A DNA stretch of 64,000 nt from an uncultured Prevotellaceae bacterium (lineage in GTDB: Bacteria; Bacteroidota; Bacteroidia; Bacteroidales; Bacteroidaceae): contig CACZZQ010000019.1 in the NCBI GenBank assembly GCA_902785695.1, positions 1-64,000 on the forward strand, written 5' to 3'. Each line of letters begins with the position of its first letter. Position 1 is the first letter of the stretch. Position numbers and translations under genes: made by a program. The notes beneath the pieces are model-generated. The model saw only the letters and a program-made list of their open reading frames with translations. It was not told where the DNA came from and did no database searches. This document shows positions 41,488-48,917 of the stretch, piece by piece.

Positions 41488-41573
41488 CGAACTTTCCTTG
41501 AATATTACAAGGGAATAATCTAAAAATATCCGTTTGTCTCAGTATGTCAAAGATCGCGCGAGCGAGTGGAAAT

Positions 41574-41697
41574 GCAAATGAGTTTGCAATTTTGGCTCAG
41601 TCGGATTTTGAAATCCGACGGCTGCGAGTATCAGGACTTGCAGTCCGCAAATCGCATTTCAAATGCTTATATTCACTGCGGTCGGATTGCAAATCCG
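41574..41697. repeat. Array of five small perfect hairpins
   Basis: Five short inverted repeats occur in 124 bases: GCAAA/TTTGC (41574-41587), TCGGATTT/AAATCCGA (41601-41618), GGACT/AGTCC (41634-41646), GCATTT/AAATGC (41654-41666) and CGGATT/AATCCG (41683-41697). Loops are 1-4 bases. The array lies directly 3' of the variable protein gene, its nearest hairpin starting 27 bases after the stop codon. Confidence 0.75.
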
Positions 41698-41724
41698 CCC
41701 GAGCGCGGTAAATCGACAAATAGA

Positions 41725-42492
41725 TTAAAAAGCGAGGCAGCCAAGAACATTGCACGGATTGGACGTGCCGTTCTCGCTGAAGAACGCGCCGGCATTGCCA
41801 CCACTCAAGAACACGCGCACGAACCAAGCGTTCGACCCACTATCCGTACTCGACCAGTAGCCGTTCGACTGCCATGTTATGCCTGTAGCTCCAATCTTTT
41901 CCTTGAAGCCTGCTATAGGATTCATAGTGTTACCGGCACCTGCATCGCCAGACTTGGCACAACCTACGAACATGTTCTGCCAGTCAGCCTTAGACGGCAA
42001 ACGCCAAGTGCCACCAGGAACGGCGGTAAGGTCTGAAGCGTATGTCTTGGCATCGTTCCAGTTCTTTGACTCAGGGCTGGCGTTGAGCTGGATGGTCAGA
42101 CCGTTGGTGCAGTCAGGCCCATTGCCCAAATAGGCAATCATGGCCACTTTGGTCACGCCGTCGGGCAGTGTGGCATTAGCATCGTAGTTCTTGCCGTCGC
42201 TGCCGATAATCTGTCCCACTACGGGGTTGACGATGAGAGATGCTGCCGCCTTCTTCTTAGCCTTGACGCTCTTCACCTTCTTCGTGCCGTTGTACTTGAC
42301 GCTGACCGCCGTGTTTGCGGCTACGCCCTCAAGGGGCAGTGCCTGATACTTGCCTTCGCCGGCCTTGCCCTGCCAACTGGTGGCATCCTCGGTGCCTTCC
42401 TTCACAGAGACTTTGTAGGTCTCCTGTGCCATTGCGCCCGTGGCTACTGCTGCGAGCAGCACGAGCATTGAAATAAATCTTTTCTTAATCAT
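41725..42492 (-). CDS. Exported C-type-lectin-like variable protein (DGR target type)
   Basis: This 255-residue protein has a signal peptide (ending TGAMAQ) and an N-terminal domain with TEDATSWQGKAGEGKYQALPLEG. The C-terminal domain is of the formylglycine-enzyme/C-type lectin type used as variable proteins by diversity-generating retroelements: GGTWRLPSKADWQNMFVGC, NGYWSSTDSGSNAWFVRV and a final VLGCLAF. In the last 30 codons many positions have the NNC form (TTC, CGC, GGC, AGC, TCC, TGC), as expected when AAC codons of a template are mutated at adenines. No reverse transcriptase, Avd or template repeat was found in the window. The DGR assignment is inference from family resemblance. Confidence 0.7.
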   Translation of the reverse strand: MIKKRFISMLVLLAAVATGAMAQETYKVSVKEGTEDATSWQGKAGEGKYQALPLEGVAANTAVSVKYNGTKKVKSVKAKKKAAASLIVNPVVGQIIGSDGKNYDANATLPDGVTKVAMIAYLGNGPDCTNGLTIQLNASPESKNWNDAKTYASDLTAVPGGTWRLPSKADWQNMFVGCAKSGDAGAGNTMNPIAGFKEKIGATGITWQSNGYWSSTDSGSNAWFVRVFLSGGNAGAFFSENGTSNPCNVLGCLAF

Positions 42493-42531
42493 ATTTTAAA
42501 AATTTTAATTTGTTAATATAAAAAATGATGT

Positions 42532-42694
42532 TTATAAACTGTCGAGGGGGATGAGCTGGTACTCCTTGTCCACGTCCACGTCGTCGGTGGGCTTCACCGG
42601 CACGCCCTTGAGGGCGAGGCAGAGGCCGCCGGCCTTGCCAGGAGGGCTTTGCCTGTGCATCGATGCTCAGCACTAATGTTACGGGAATTTCCAT
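42532..42694 (-). pseudogene. Frameshifted small gene upstream of the variable protein
   Basis: The ATG at 42694 opens MEIPVTLVLSIDAQAKPSWQ. From there the reading frame changes by one base: the other frame gives KAGGLCLALKGVPVKPTDDV and continues to DKEYQLIPLDSL with a stop at 42532. The total of 163 bases equals 54 codons plus one, so one extra base in the GGCAAGG region explains the break. It may be a paralogue of the N-terminal part of the next gene (both have a SWQGKAG-like phrase). It could also be a sequencing error. Confidence 0.55.
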
Positions 42695-42749
42695 AAGCGT
42701 GAATTTTTTTATTTGTTAAACAATTGAGTTAGAATATCGTTCTCTGTGG

Positions 42750-42870
42750 GGTACATCGCGGGGCATTCCCACTTGCAGGGAGCGCGATGTGGGACGCATG
42801 GACGCACAGATACGCGACAAGGCACGCAGCAGCCCCGCTGTGGGACTTCTGCGTGCCTTGTGGACACATT
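42750..42870. other. GC-rich stretch with nested inverted repeats
   Basis: Two inverted repeats lie here: ACATCGCG/CGCGATGT (42753-42760, 42783-42790) and a perfect 13-bp ACAAGGCACGCAG/CTGCGTGCCTTGT (42817-42829, 42849-42861). The latter has CAGC/GCTG inside its loop. The region 42695-43038 holds no supported gene and is far more GC-rich than nearby spacers. It could be a structured RNA or a recombination or transfer site. Confidence 0.5.
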
Positions 42871-43038
42871 CGCCTCGGCGCCCTTTTCCGCGCCTGTAGC
42901 CGATTTTAGGGGGGGGTAACTATGCCGCTCACTACCAAGCAGTTACGACCGCTCAGAGTCAGGGTCCGGGCGGTGTCGGGAGTGTGGGGTATGTGGAGGT
43001 GGTGGGGCATGAGTGTGGGGTTGTTATGTTAGAAAATT

Positions 43039-43605
43039 TTAGGACTGCTTTTCAACGGTTTCCAAAGCATCCTTGAATGGTTTCAAGTCAAAATAGAGCA
43101 AACGGGTGTCATCATTGATGTCTGTCTCTGTGAAGAATTTGAAGCCTCCCTTGTTCTCATAGAACGAGACGGCATCGGCGTATGCATCTACGGTAAGGAA
43201 ACGGCAGCCAGCGCGATTGCCGAAAGCAAAGAGTGCCTTGACATACTGCAGAATCTGTTCGCCTATGCCTTGGTGCGCATAGTTCTCGCTCACGGCGAGA
43301 CGGCCAATCTTAACGGCAGGATAATGGTTGCGCTGCTTTACGAAGGGAATCTTCCTGTTGATGCGGTTGCGCGTCTTCTTGTCGTCCTCCTCAAACTTGA
43401 TGGTATCGTTGAGCAGGGAGAAATAAGCCACGACCTCGCCGGTCTTGGGGTTCTGCAAGAGATAGGTGACGGCCAGCAACTGCTCCTGATAGTCCTTGGC
43501 CTCCTGCATAAGAAATTCGTTCAAGTCGCCGTCTTTGCTCTTGAACTCCGGGATGACCGTGGTCTTGGTCAATATGCTCAGTGCCAAATCTTCGATGCGT
43601 ATCAT
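43039..43605 (-). CDS. GNAT-family acetyltransferase, probable toxin
   Basis: This 188-residue GNAT protein has the CoA-binding region KIGRLAVSENYAHQGIGEQILQYV and a final strand ending FYENKGGFKFFTETD. Such GNAT proteins paired with a small gene act as tRNA-acetylating toxins in other bacteria (TacT, AtaT). Here the start codon overlaps the stop of a 52-codon upstream gene (TGATG), the same organisation. The toxin role is inferred from context. It is the last gene of the first of three modules with duplicated promoters. Confidence 0.78.
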   Translation of the reverse strand: MIRIEDLALSILTKTTVIPEFKSKDGDLNEFLMQEAKDYQEQLLAVTYLLQNPKTGEVVAYFSLLNDTIKFEEDDKKTRNRINRKIPFVKQRNHYPAVKIGRLAVSENYAHQGIGEQILQYVKALFAFGNRAGCRFLTVDAYADAVSFYENKGGFKFFTETDINDDTRLLYFDLKPFKDALETVEKQS

Positions 43606-43763
43606 CAGAGGACAAAGGTGGTTATGCGCTTAAACTTCTCATACGTTTCCCTTGCCTTGGTGACTTCTTCGGCTGACACTGGCGTAGGGTGCTCAAGGTT
43701 ATACTTGAAGCGCTCCACGTCTTTACCTTTCAGTACGGGTGTTTCTTTAATCGGTCTTGCCAT
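43605..43763 (-). CDS. Small putative antitoxin of the GNAT protein (52 aa)
   Basis: The ATG at 43763 opens 52 codons: MARPIKETPVLKGKDVERF, then HPTPVSAEEVTKARETYEKF and RITTFVL. The same MARPIKETPVLKG start is frequent in small Bacteroidota antitoxins as I recall. It overlaps the GNAT start by one base and sits directly behind the duplicated promoter cassette, with a palindrome (43765-43780) next to its ATG. Confidence 0.7.
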   Translation of the reverse strand: MARPIKETPVLKGKDVERFKYNLEHPTPVSAEEVTKARETYEKFKRITTFVL

Positions 43764-43937
43764 GATAAATACGTATTTATGTGAAATTTCGGCTGCAAAG
43801 GTACAAATAATAATTCAAAAAAGCGCATTTGGGGAAGGATATTAACACGATTCCCACACTAAAGTGTGCGTTTTATCAAGAGAAACGCTATATTGAGGAT
43901 GGGAATAGTCCCAGATAATCATTAGTTTGTTTTGAGA
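43762..43937 (-). repeat. Duplicated promoter cassette, copy 1
   Basis: This region shares near-identical blocks with 44288-44540 and partly with 45117-45310: ATAAATACGTATTTATGTG, GCAAAGGTACAAA, AATTCAAAAAA, GCATTTGGGGA, GATATTAACACGATT, ACACTAAAGTGTG and GAGGATGGGAATAGTCCCAG. The -7 TACCTTTG (minus, 43796-43803) and the perfect palindrome ATAAATACGTATTTAT (43765-43780) lie before the 52-aa gene. Confidence 0.85.
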
Positions 43938-43953
43938 GGTAAAGAGGTTAAAA

Positions 43954-44034
43954 TTACTTGTCGTTGTAATGTTCCTCGGCTTGAACTACAAGCACCGTGA
44001 CGCGGTCGTCGTAGATGTCGTATATGATGCGGTC
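43954..44034 (-). pseudogene. RelE/YoeB-type toxin remnant (C-terminal end only)
   Basis: Directly after the 85-aa antitoxin, a frame without its own start reads YDRIIYDIYDDRVTVLVVQA and then EEHYNDK-stop. This matches the last strands and tail of RelE/YoeB toxins. The N-terminal two thirds are missing, so the toxin cannot be made. The deletion seems to have removed the start together with the antitoxin-toxin junction. Confidence 0.65.
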
Positions 44035-44290
44035 ATAGGCTGTCGAAATATCGCTGCATCTCCTCCGGGGTGCTGCATTTGATGGTCTCACCCTTGGCAT
44101 ATTCGCGGCGAGCCTTGTTGATGGAGCGGCGCATGGCGGGGGTGATGGTGTGGTCATCACTGATGGTGGCGGTACGCACTGAGGCTACGCCGCGTATCAT
44201 TTTCAGTGCCCGCTTGATGTCGGCCACAAGCGCATTGTCTTCCAGCGTCACTATTATTTGGGATGTCTGTGGTAATGTCATTGTTGCCAT
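44033..44290 (-). CDS. Orphan RelB/DinJ-type antitoxin (85 aa)
   Basis: The ATG at 44290 gives MATMTLPQTSQIIVTLEDNA, then DIKRALKMIRGVASVRTA and a C-terminal helix with TPAMRRSINKARREYAKG and EEMQRYFDSL. It is similar in layout to the third-module antitoxin (both have a KxxxKM(I/L)xGVASV phrase). Upstream codons of the open frame read through the promoter palindrome, so the start is at 44290. Its toxin is reduced to a C-terminal fragment. Confidence 0.75.
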   Translation of the reverse strand: MATMTLPQTSQIIVTLEDNALVADIKRALKMIRGVASVRTATISDDHTITPAMRRSINKARREYAKGETIKCSTPEEMQRYFDSL

Positions 44291-44540
44291 GATAAATACG
44301 TATTTATGTGAAATTTCGGGGGCCAAAACTGCGGTTGAGCGAGAGCAATGATGCTTGCATCAATTGCCGAGCGTGAGCAGTTTCGCACGCTTTCGCGTGC
44401 AAAGGTACAAAAAATAATTCAAAAAACCGCATTTGGGGAAGATATTAACACGATTCCCCACACTAAAGTGTGCTTTTTGTCAAGAGAAGCGCTATATTTG
44501 AGGATGGGAATAGTCCCAGATAATCATTAGTTTGCTTTGA
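44288..44540 (-). repeat. Duplicated promoter cassette, copy 2
   Basis: It has the same blocks as copy 1, with about 85 extra bases between AAATTTCGG and the -7 element: GCGGTTGAGCGAGAGCAATG, ATGCTTGCATCAATTGCC, GAGCGTGAGCAG and the hairpin GCACGC/GCGTGC (44385-44400). The -7 TACCTTTG (minus) is at 44400-44407 and touches the hairpin. Confidence 0.85.
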
Positions 44541-44586
44541 TTTTGATTGTTTGCTTTGAGAGGGAAAGAGAGGGGCGGGAGGGAGG

Positions 44587-44813
44587 TCAGAAAAGGTCTG
44601 AGTGGGTGCCGGTCTGCAGGAAGAGAAGCGTCAGCTGCGTGTCGCTCTGCTCCCATGTCATCAACCAGTCGGGCTCGATGTGGCACTCCCACACATGCCC
44701 GTGGCTTCAAGCAAGTCCATCGCGTCAGTGATGTGCTTCATGTTAAGCCCACGCTTGATGCAACGGCGGAAGTCCTTCTTGAAGCGGTTGGAAAGTGATA
44801 CCGTATATGCCAT
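44587..44813 (-). pseudogene. YafQ-type toxin, deleted and frameshifted
   Basis: From the ATG at 44813 the frame reads MAYTVSLSNRFKKDFRRCIK, continues to DAMDLLEATG and then stops early out of frame. A second frame then gives WECHIEPDWLMTWEQ and ends LLFLQTGTHSDLF at 44587. These are the N- and C-terminal parts of a YafQ/RelE toxin. About 25 residues of the middle are lost and the two parts are in different frames. It lies 2 bases after its intact antitoxin gene. Confidence 0.75.
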
Positions 44814-44815
44814 CG

Positions 44816-45046
44816 CTATAAGCCCATTTCCTTATAAAAGTCCTTTAGCGAGTCGTAATGTGTCACTCTGCCGTGCTTCACGTCGTCCATCGCCTCGCGG
44901 TAGCCCGCGGTCTTGGTGACGTCGTACTCCTTGGGCTTGGCATCCTTCTGTACCTTGACAGAGGCGACGCCCATAAGCATCTTGCAGGCCTGCTTCACCT
45001 TCGAAACGAGGCTCTCGTCGGGGACTTGTAATACTAACGTTGCCAT
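44816..45046 (-). CDS. RelB/DinJ-type antitoxin (76 aa)
   Basis: MATLVLQVPDESLVSKVKQA is followed by CKMLMGVASVKV and a C-terminal helix ending HYDSLKDFYKEMGL. It looks like a paralogue of the 85-aa antitoxin in the second module. The downstream toxin is broken. Transcription is expected from the promoter cassette copy 3 (-7 element at 45187-45194). Confidence 0.75.
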   Translation of the reverse strand: MATLVLQVPDESLVSKVKQACKMLMGVASVKVQKDAKPKEYDVTKTAGYREAMDDVKHGRVTHYDSLKDFYKEMGL

Positions 45047-45116
45047 AATTTATATTGTCTTTTAAATTGTCTTTTGTTGTCTGTCTGCCGTTTCGCAGCC
45101 TTTCGGCTGACAAGTC

Positions 45117-45310
45117 TGCGGTTGAGCGAGAGCAATGATGCTTGCATCAATTGCCGAGCGTGAGCAGACTCGCACGCTTTTGCGTGCAAAGGTACAAAAA
45201 ATAATTCAAAAAACCGCATTTGGGGAGGATATTAACACGATTTCTGTGTAAAATACTGTTCAATTTGTCAAAAGAGAAGCGTTATATTGAGGATGGGAAT
45301 AGTCTCAGAA
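45117..45310 (-). repeat. Duplicated promoter cassette, copy 3
   Basis: This copy shares with copy 2 the GCGGTTGAGCGAGAGCAATG block, the GCACGC/GCGTGC hairpin, the -7 TACCTTTG (minus, 45187-45194), GCATTTGGGGAGGATATTAA and GAGGATGGGAATAGT. It lacks the ATAAATACGTATTTAT palindrome at the start codon side. Confidence 0.8.
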
Positions 45311-45371
45311 AACAATAAATAAATATAATTTAGGTACGTTGAAACAAAAGACTTGTTTGTCATGGGGTATA

Positions 45372-45462
45372 TAAAAAGCGAAAGCGACGGGCTTCACAGC
45401 CAATCGCCTTATCTTCAATAGGTATTAGTTCTTTTAAGGTAAAAAGATTGTTTTCAGGATAA
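45372..45462 (-). ncRNA. Candidate small RNA, about 90 nt
   Basis: A full promoter (minus: TTTG 45496-45499, 20 bases, TACCTTTG 45468-45475) is followed within 60 bases by a hairpin at 45382-45410 (AAGCGAC GGGCT/AGCC ATCGC arms) and five T residues on the minus strand. No ORF lies between. It follows the end of the lpx-PBP1A operon. It may be a free small RNA or an attenuated leader of the third toxin-antitoxin module. Confidence 0.45.
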
Positions 45463-45467
45463 CGATG

Positions 45468-45499
45468 CAAAGGTATGGAAAAATTTTGGACTTCACAAA
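45468..45499 (-). promoter_or_regulatory. Promoter of the candidate small RNA
   Basis: TTTG and TACCTTTG on the minus strand are 20 bases apart. The expected start of transcription is near 45462. Confidence 0.65.
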
Positions 45500-45639
45500 T
45501 TTTTCTTAAACTTTTTTTTATCGTTTTTTTTTGTGTGGGAACACAATAATGATATTTAACATCCTTTAAACCTCGAAGAGCTTAAATTTGTCTATTTTGG
45601 GTTAAATTTTGCCGACAACTATGTTTTTGATGATTTTAA

Positions 45640-48021
45640 CTAATTTGCGATGCTGTCAGTTTTTTCTTCATCAATAGTTTCCTCATAGATGCCTATGCTA
45701 TCTTCATCAAGGCTGTCGATGGGTTCGTAGTTGCTGATGCCTTGATACATGTTACTCTGAATGCTGGCATCCTGTGGCTCGGAGAATTTCCCGCGATACT
45801 GCTTGAATTTTGGATCGCTGAGAACGGATTCAAAGAATTGTCCGCAGATGGGTAGGGCCGTGCGGCTGCCTTGTCCAAGTTCGCCTGTGCGGAAATGGAT
45901 AGCACGATATTCTCCTCCAACCCATGCTCCGCATACCAGGTTGGGACTAATTCCAACGAACCAGGCATCGGAGTGGTTGTTGGATGTGCCGGTCTTGCCG
46001 CCAAAGTCGGTATCAGAGAAATTCCTGACATAGCGCCAGAGGTTCATACTGGTGCCTCCTGGCTCGCGCATACCTGCCATCAGCATCTGCTGCATGAAGA
46101 AAGCTGATTTATAGCTTACGGCCTCGGTCTGTTCTGTGGGGGCTTCGTAGATAAGCTTGCCGTCGCGGTCGAGAATACGCGTAACGAGGACGGGTTCGTG
46201 AGTCATACCATCGTTGATAATGGTTGAGTAGGCGTTGACGAGCTCCAAGAGGTTCACATCGCTGGCTCCAAGTGCCAGTGATGGCGTTTCATGAAGGGGA
46301 CTTTTGATACCCATCTGGTGTGCAGTCTTTGCAATTCGGTCGATGCCCACTTCTTGTCCAACCCTTACGGCAACAGAATTGATGCTCTGGGCGAAGGCTG
46401 ATTTCAGAGTCATGTTGTAGTCCGTGAAATAGCCATTGGCATTGGTGGGAGCCCATAGGACTTCTTTCTTCTTCTCGTCATCCCATACCTTCATGCTGAA
46501 GAAGGAGTCCATGCGGCGGTCGTTGGGAGTAAGACCTTGGTTCATGGCCTCTGTGTAGACGAAAAGCTTAAACGTGGAGCCTGGCTGTCGCATTGCCGTC
46601 ACCTTGTCGTATTTCCATGTGTCAAAGTCAAGATCGCCTACCCATGCCTTCACATATCCTGTCTTTGGCTCTATAGCCATGAAGCCGCAATGCATGAAAT
46701 GCTCCATATATCGGATAGAGTCGAGGGTGGACATCTCTGTTTCGTAAGGGCCGTCAAAGCTGAAGAGGGTGACGGGATGTGGCTGGTTCAGGTAGAAATC
46801 GATAGAGTCCTGATTGCCATCAAACCGTTTGTCGAGATATTTGTAGCAGGGTAGTCGCTTGGCTATGTTTTCAATGAAATTTGGAATCTCATGATGGCGT
46901 TCGTCTTGCCAGGGATTGGTGCGTCCCCAATGGTTGTTGAAGCGCTGCTGAAGCTGTTTCATGTTGTCCCATGCGGCTTTCTCGGCATATTGTTGCATAC
47001 GGGTGTCGAGGGTGGTGTAGATTTTCAAACCGTCGGTATAGAGGTCATAGCCATTCTCGTGGCACCAGTCGGCAAGATGGTCTTTCACAGCCTCGCGGAA
47101 ATAGAGTGCCTCACCGTCGTAGGCATTCTCAACACTATAGTCGAGCTCTATATTCTTAACGGATAGGGAGTCGTATTGGATTTCTGTCAGGTGACCACGA
47201 TGCAGCATATTGCTGAGTACCACGTTGCGCCGGCTCTTGCTGTTGTCGGGATGCAAACGGGGATTATAAAAAGTGGTGGCCTTGAGCATACCTACCAAGA
47301 CAGCTGCCTGCTCGGGTGTCAGTTTCTGAGGTGTAGTATTGAAATAGGTCTTGCAGGCAGTCTTGATACCAAAGGCATTGGAGCCGAAATCCACCGTGTT
47401 GGCATACATGGTCAGGATCTCTTCCTTGCTGAAATTGGCTTCCAGCTTGATGGCTGTGATCCATTCCTTGGTTTTCATGATAAGCATCTTGATGCCGGAA
47501 ATGTTTCCTAACAGACCTGTGGAATACTCGGTGCGAACGCGGAAGAGATTCTTTGCTAATTGTTGTGTGATGGTGGAAGCACCGCGAGCATCATGATGTA
47601 CGACATAGTCCTTCAATGCAGCGCCGAAGGCTTGGAAGTCAACGCCGAAATGATGATAGAAACGCTCGTCCTCGGTATCGATGAGTGCATCCCAAAATAC
47701 TGGGTTCACTTCCTCATATTTTACTGGGGTTCGGTTCTCGCTGAAGAACTTGCCTATCATGACACTGTCGGCACTGTAGATCTCTGATGCTTGAGCAGGA
47801 CGTGTGTTGAGAATTGTCGAAATGCTGGGCGATTTTCCGAAGAGCCCAAGGAAATTGATGTCTACAGCTCCCAAGTAGAGTATCACGGCAACGATAAAGG
47901 ATGCCGTTGCAGACAATAGCTTAATATACCAAGGACGTCCCTTAAAGATGCCTATATACCATTTAAATGCTTTCTTAACGCAGAGCCAAATAGTTTCTGA
48001 TATTTTCTTGATATACTTCAT
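45640..48021 (-). CDS. Penicillin-binding protein 1A
   Basis: This 793-residue bifunctional peptidoglycan synthase is anchored by an N-terminal membrane helix (about 35-55). The glycosyltransferase domain has [15 protein letters not shown] and [15 protein letters not shown]. The transpeptidase domain has the active-site Ser in [13 protein letters not shown], the SxN motif in [10 protein letters not shown] and [12 protein letters not shown] Glu/Asp-rich tail follows. The start overlaps the miaA stop by 4 nt. It is the last gene of the lpxD-lpxC/fabZ-lpxA-miaA operon, linking cell wall to lipid A synthesis. Confidence 0.93.
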   Translation of the reverse strand: MKYIKKISETIWLCVKKAFKWYIGIFKGRPWYIKLLSATASFIVAVILYLGAVDINFLGLFGKSPSISTILNTRPAQASEIYSADSVMIGKFFSENRTPVKYEEVNPVFWDALIDTEDERFYHHFGVDFQAFGAALKDYVVHHDARGASTITQQLAKNLFRVRTEYSTGLLGNISGIKMLIMKTKEWITAIKLEANFSKEEILTMYANTVDFGSNAFGIKTACKTYFNTTPQKLTPEQAAVLVGMLKATTFYNPRLHPDNSKSRRNVVLSNMLHRGHLTEIQYDSLSVKNIELDYSVENAYDGEALYFREAVKDHLADWCHENGYDLYTDGLKIYTTLDTRMQQYAEKAAWDNMKQLQQRFNNHWGRTNPWQDERHHEIPNFIENIAKRLPCYKYLDKRFDGNQDSIDFYLNQPHPVTLFSFDGPYETEMSTLDSIRYMEHFMHCGFMAIEPKTGYVKAWVGDLDFDTWKYDKVTAMRQPGSTFKLFVYTEAMNQGLTPNDRRMDSFFSMKVWDDEKKKEVLWAPTNANGYFTDYNMTLKSAFAQSINSVAVRVGQEVGIDRIAKTAHQMGIKSPLHETPSLALGASDVNLLELVNAYSTIINDGMTHEPVLVTRILDRDGKLIYEAPTEQTEAVSYKSAFFMQQMLMAGMREPGGTSMNLWRYVRNFSDTDFGGKTGTSNNHSDAWFVGISPNLVCGAWVGGEYRAIHFRTGELGQGSRTALPICGQFFESVLSDPKFKQYRGKFSEPQDASIQSNMYQGISNYEPIDSLDEDSIGIYEETIDEEKTDSIAN

Positions 48022-48917
48022 TGTTGATTAGTAATATGATTGAGTATCAGTTTTTTATCATCTGGAGAGAACCAAGTGACAAGAGGGTCTTTCTTGTACC
48101 ATGTCAGTTGTTTGCGGGCATAGCGGCGGGTATTGCCCTTGATTCGTTCTATGGCTTCGTCAAGCGACCACTTGTTGTCTAAATAGGTGAACAGTTCTTT
48201 GTAACCCACGGTGTTCAGGGCATTCAGGTGGCGCAGGTGGTAAACGCTGCGTGCTTCATCAAGGAACCCTTGTTCCATCATGTTGTCTACACGCTTGTTA
48301 ATACGCTCGTATACGATCTCACGTTCGCGGTTCAGTCCAATCTTGACGATTCGAAAAGATCGCTCCTTACGTTCGTTGGTACGGAAGGATGTATAAGTGC
48401 GGCCTGTCATCAGACAGATTTCCAATGCATGAACCACACGTCGGGGATTCTTCTTGTCCACCACCTCGTAATGCTCTGGGTCGAGGATGCGCAGCTGTTC
48501 GCACAGATTATCCAATCCCTCGTCGGCCAGTCGCCTTTTCAGTGTGTTGCGCGTCTCATCATCAACAGTGGGGATATCATCGATTCCGTTGCATACGGCA
48601 TCAATATACATCATACTGCCACCAGAGAGAAGGGCATAATCGGAAGTCTGGAACAGGGTGTCGAGCAGGCGCATCACTTCTTGTTCGTAGATGGATGCAC
48701 TGTAATAATCTGTGAGGGATTGCGTGCCAACAAAATAATGCCGCACCTGCTGAAGCTGTTCTTCAGTAGGAGCGGCAGTACCGATTTTTATTTCACGATA
48801 GATTTGCCTGGAGTCGGCATTAATGATTGGAATGCCAAAATACTTGGCAATGTCCAGACATAAATCCGTCTTTCCAACGGCTGTCGGTCCAGTAATGACT
48901 ATCAGCGTCTTGCTCAA
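48018..48917 (-). CDS. miaA: tRNA dimethylallyltransferase (TTG start)
   Basis: MiaA adds an isopentenyl group to A37 of tRNAs reading U-starting codons. Marks are [18 protein letters not shown] (P-loop), [28 protein letters not shown] and [12 protein letters not shown]. Length 299. The P-loop starts nine residues from the N-terminus and the only suitable start is TTG at 48917, which overlaps the lpxA stop (TTGA). The use of TTG with a translational overlap is unusual but well supported. Confidence 0.92.
   Translation of the reverse strand: MSKTLIVITGPTAVGKTDLCLDIAKYFGIPIINADSRQIYREIKIGTAAPTEEQLQQVRHYFVGTQSLTDYYSASIYEQEVMRLLDTLFQTSDYALLSGGSMMYIDAVCNGIDDIPTVDDETRNTLKRRLADEGLDNLCEQLRILDPEHYEVVDKKNPRRVVHALEICLMTGRTYTSFRTNERKERSFRIVKIGLNREREIVYERINKRVDNMMEQGFLDEARSVYHLRHLNALNTVGYKELFTYLDNKWSLDEAIERIKGNTRRYARKQLTWYKKDPLVTWFSPDDKKLILNHITNQQ

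Noticed and set aside
41566-42036. 156-codon plus-strand frame over the hairpin array and variable gene
   Set aside because: It runs antisense to the variable protein and through the hairpins, and shows no family signal.
42781-42905. Short plus-strand ORF (MWDAWTHRYATRHAAAP...) in the GC-rich region
   Set aside because: About 40 codons, no promoter or ribosome site, and its codons follow the inverted repeats.
41700-43040. Possible reverse transcriptase or template repeat for the variable gene
   Set aside because: I looked for a QGxxxSP or YxDD-type protein and for an adenine-rich copy of the variable end on both strands and found neither in the window.
43954-44160. 68-codon open frame covering the RelE C-terminal stub
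   Set aside because: Its first 40 codons are antisense-like and out of frame with the antitoxin. Only the last ~27 residues resemble a toxin, so it was called a remnant.
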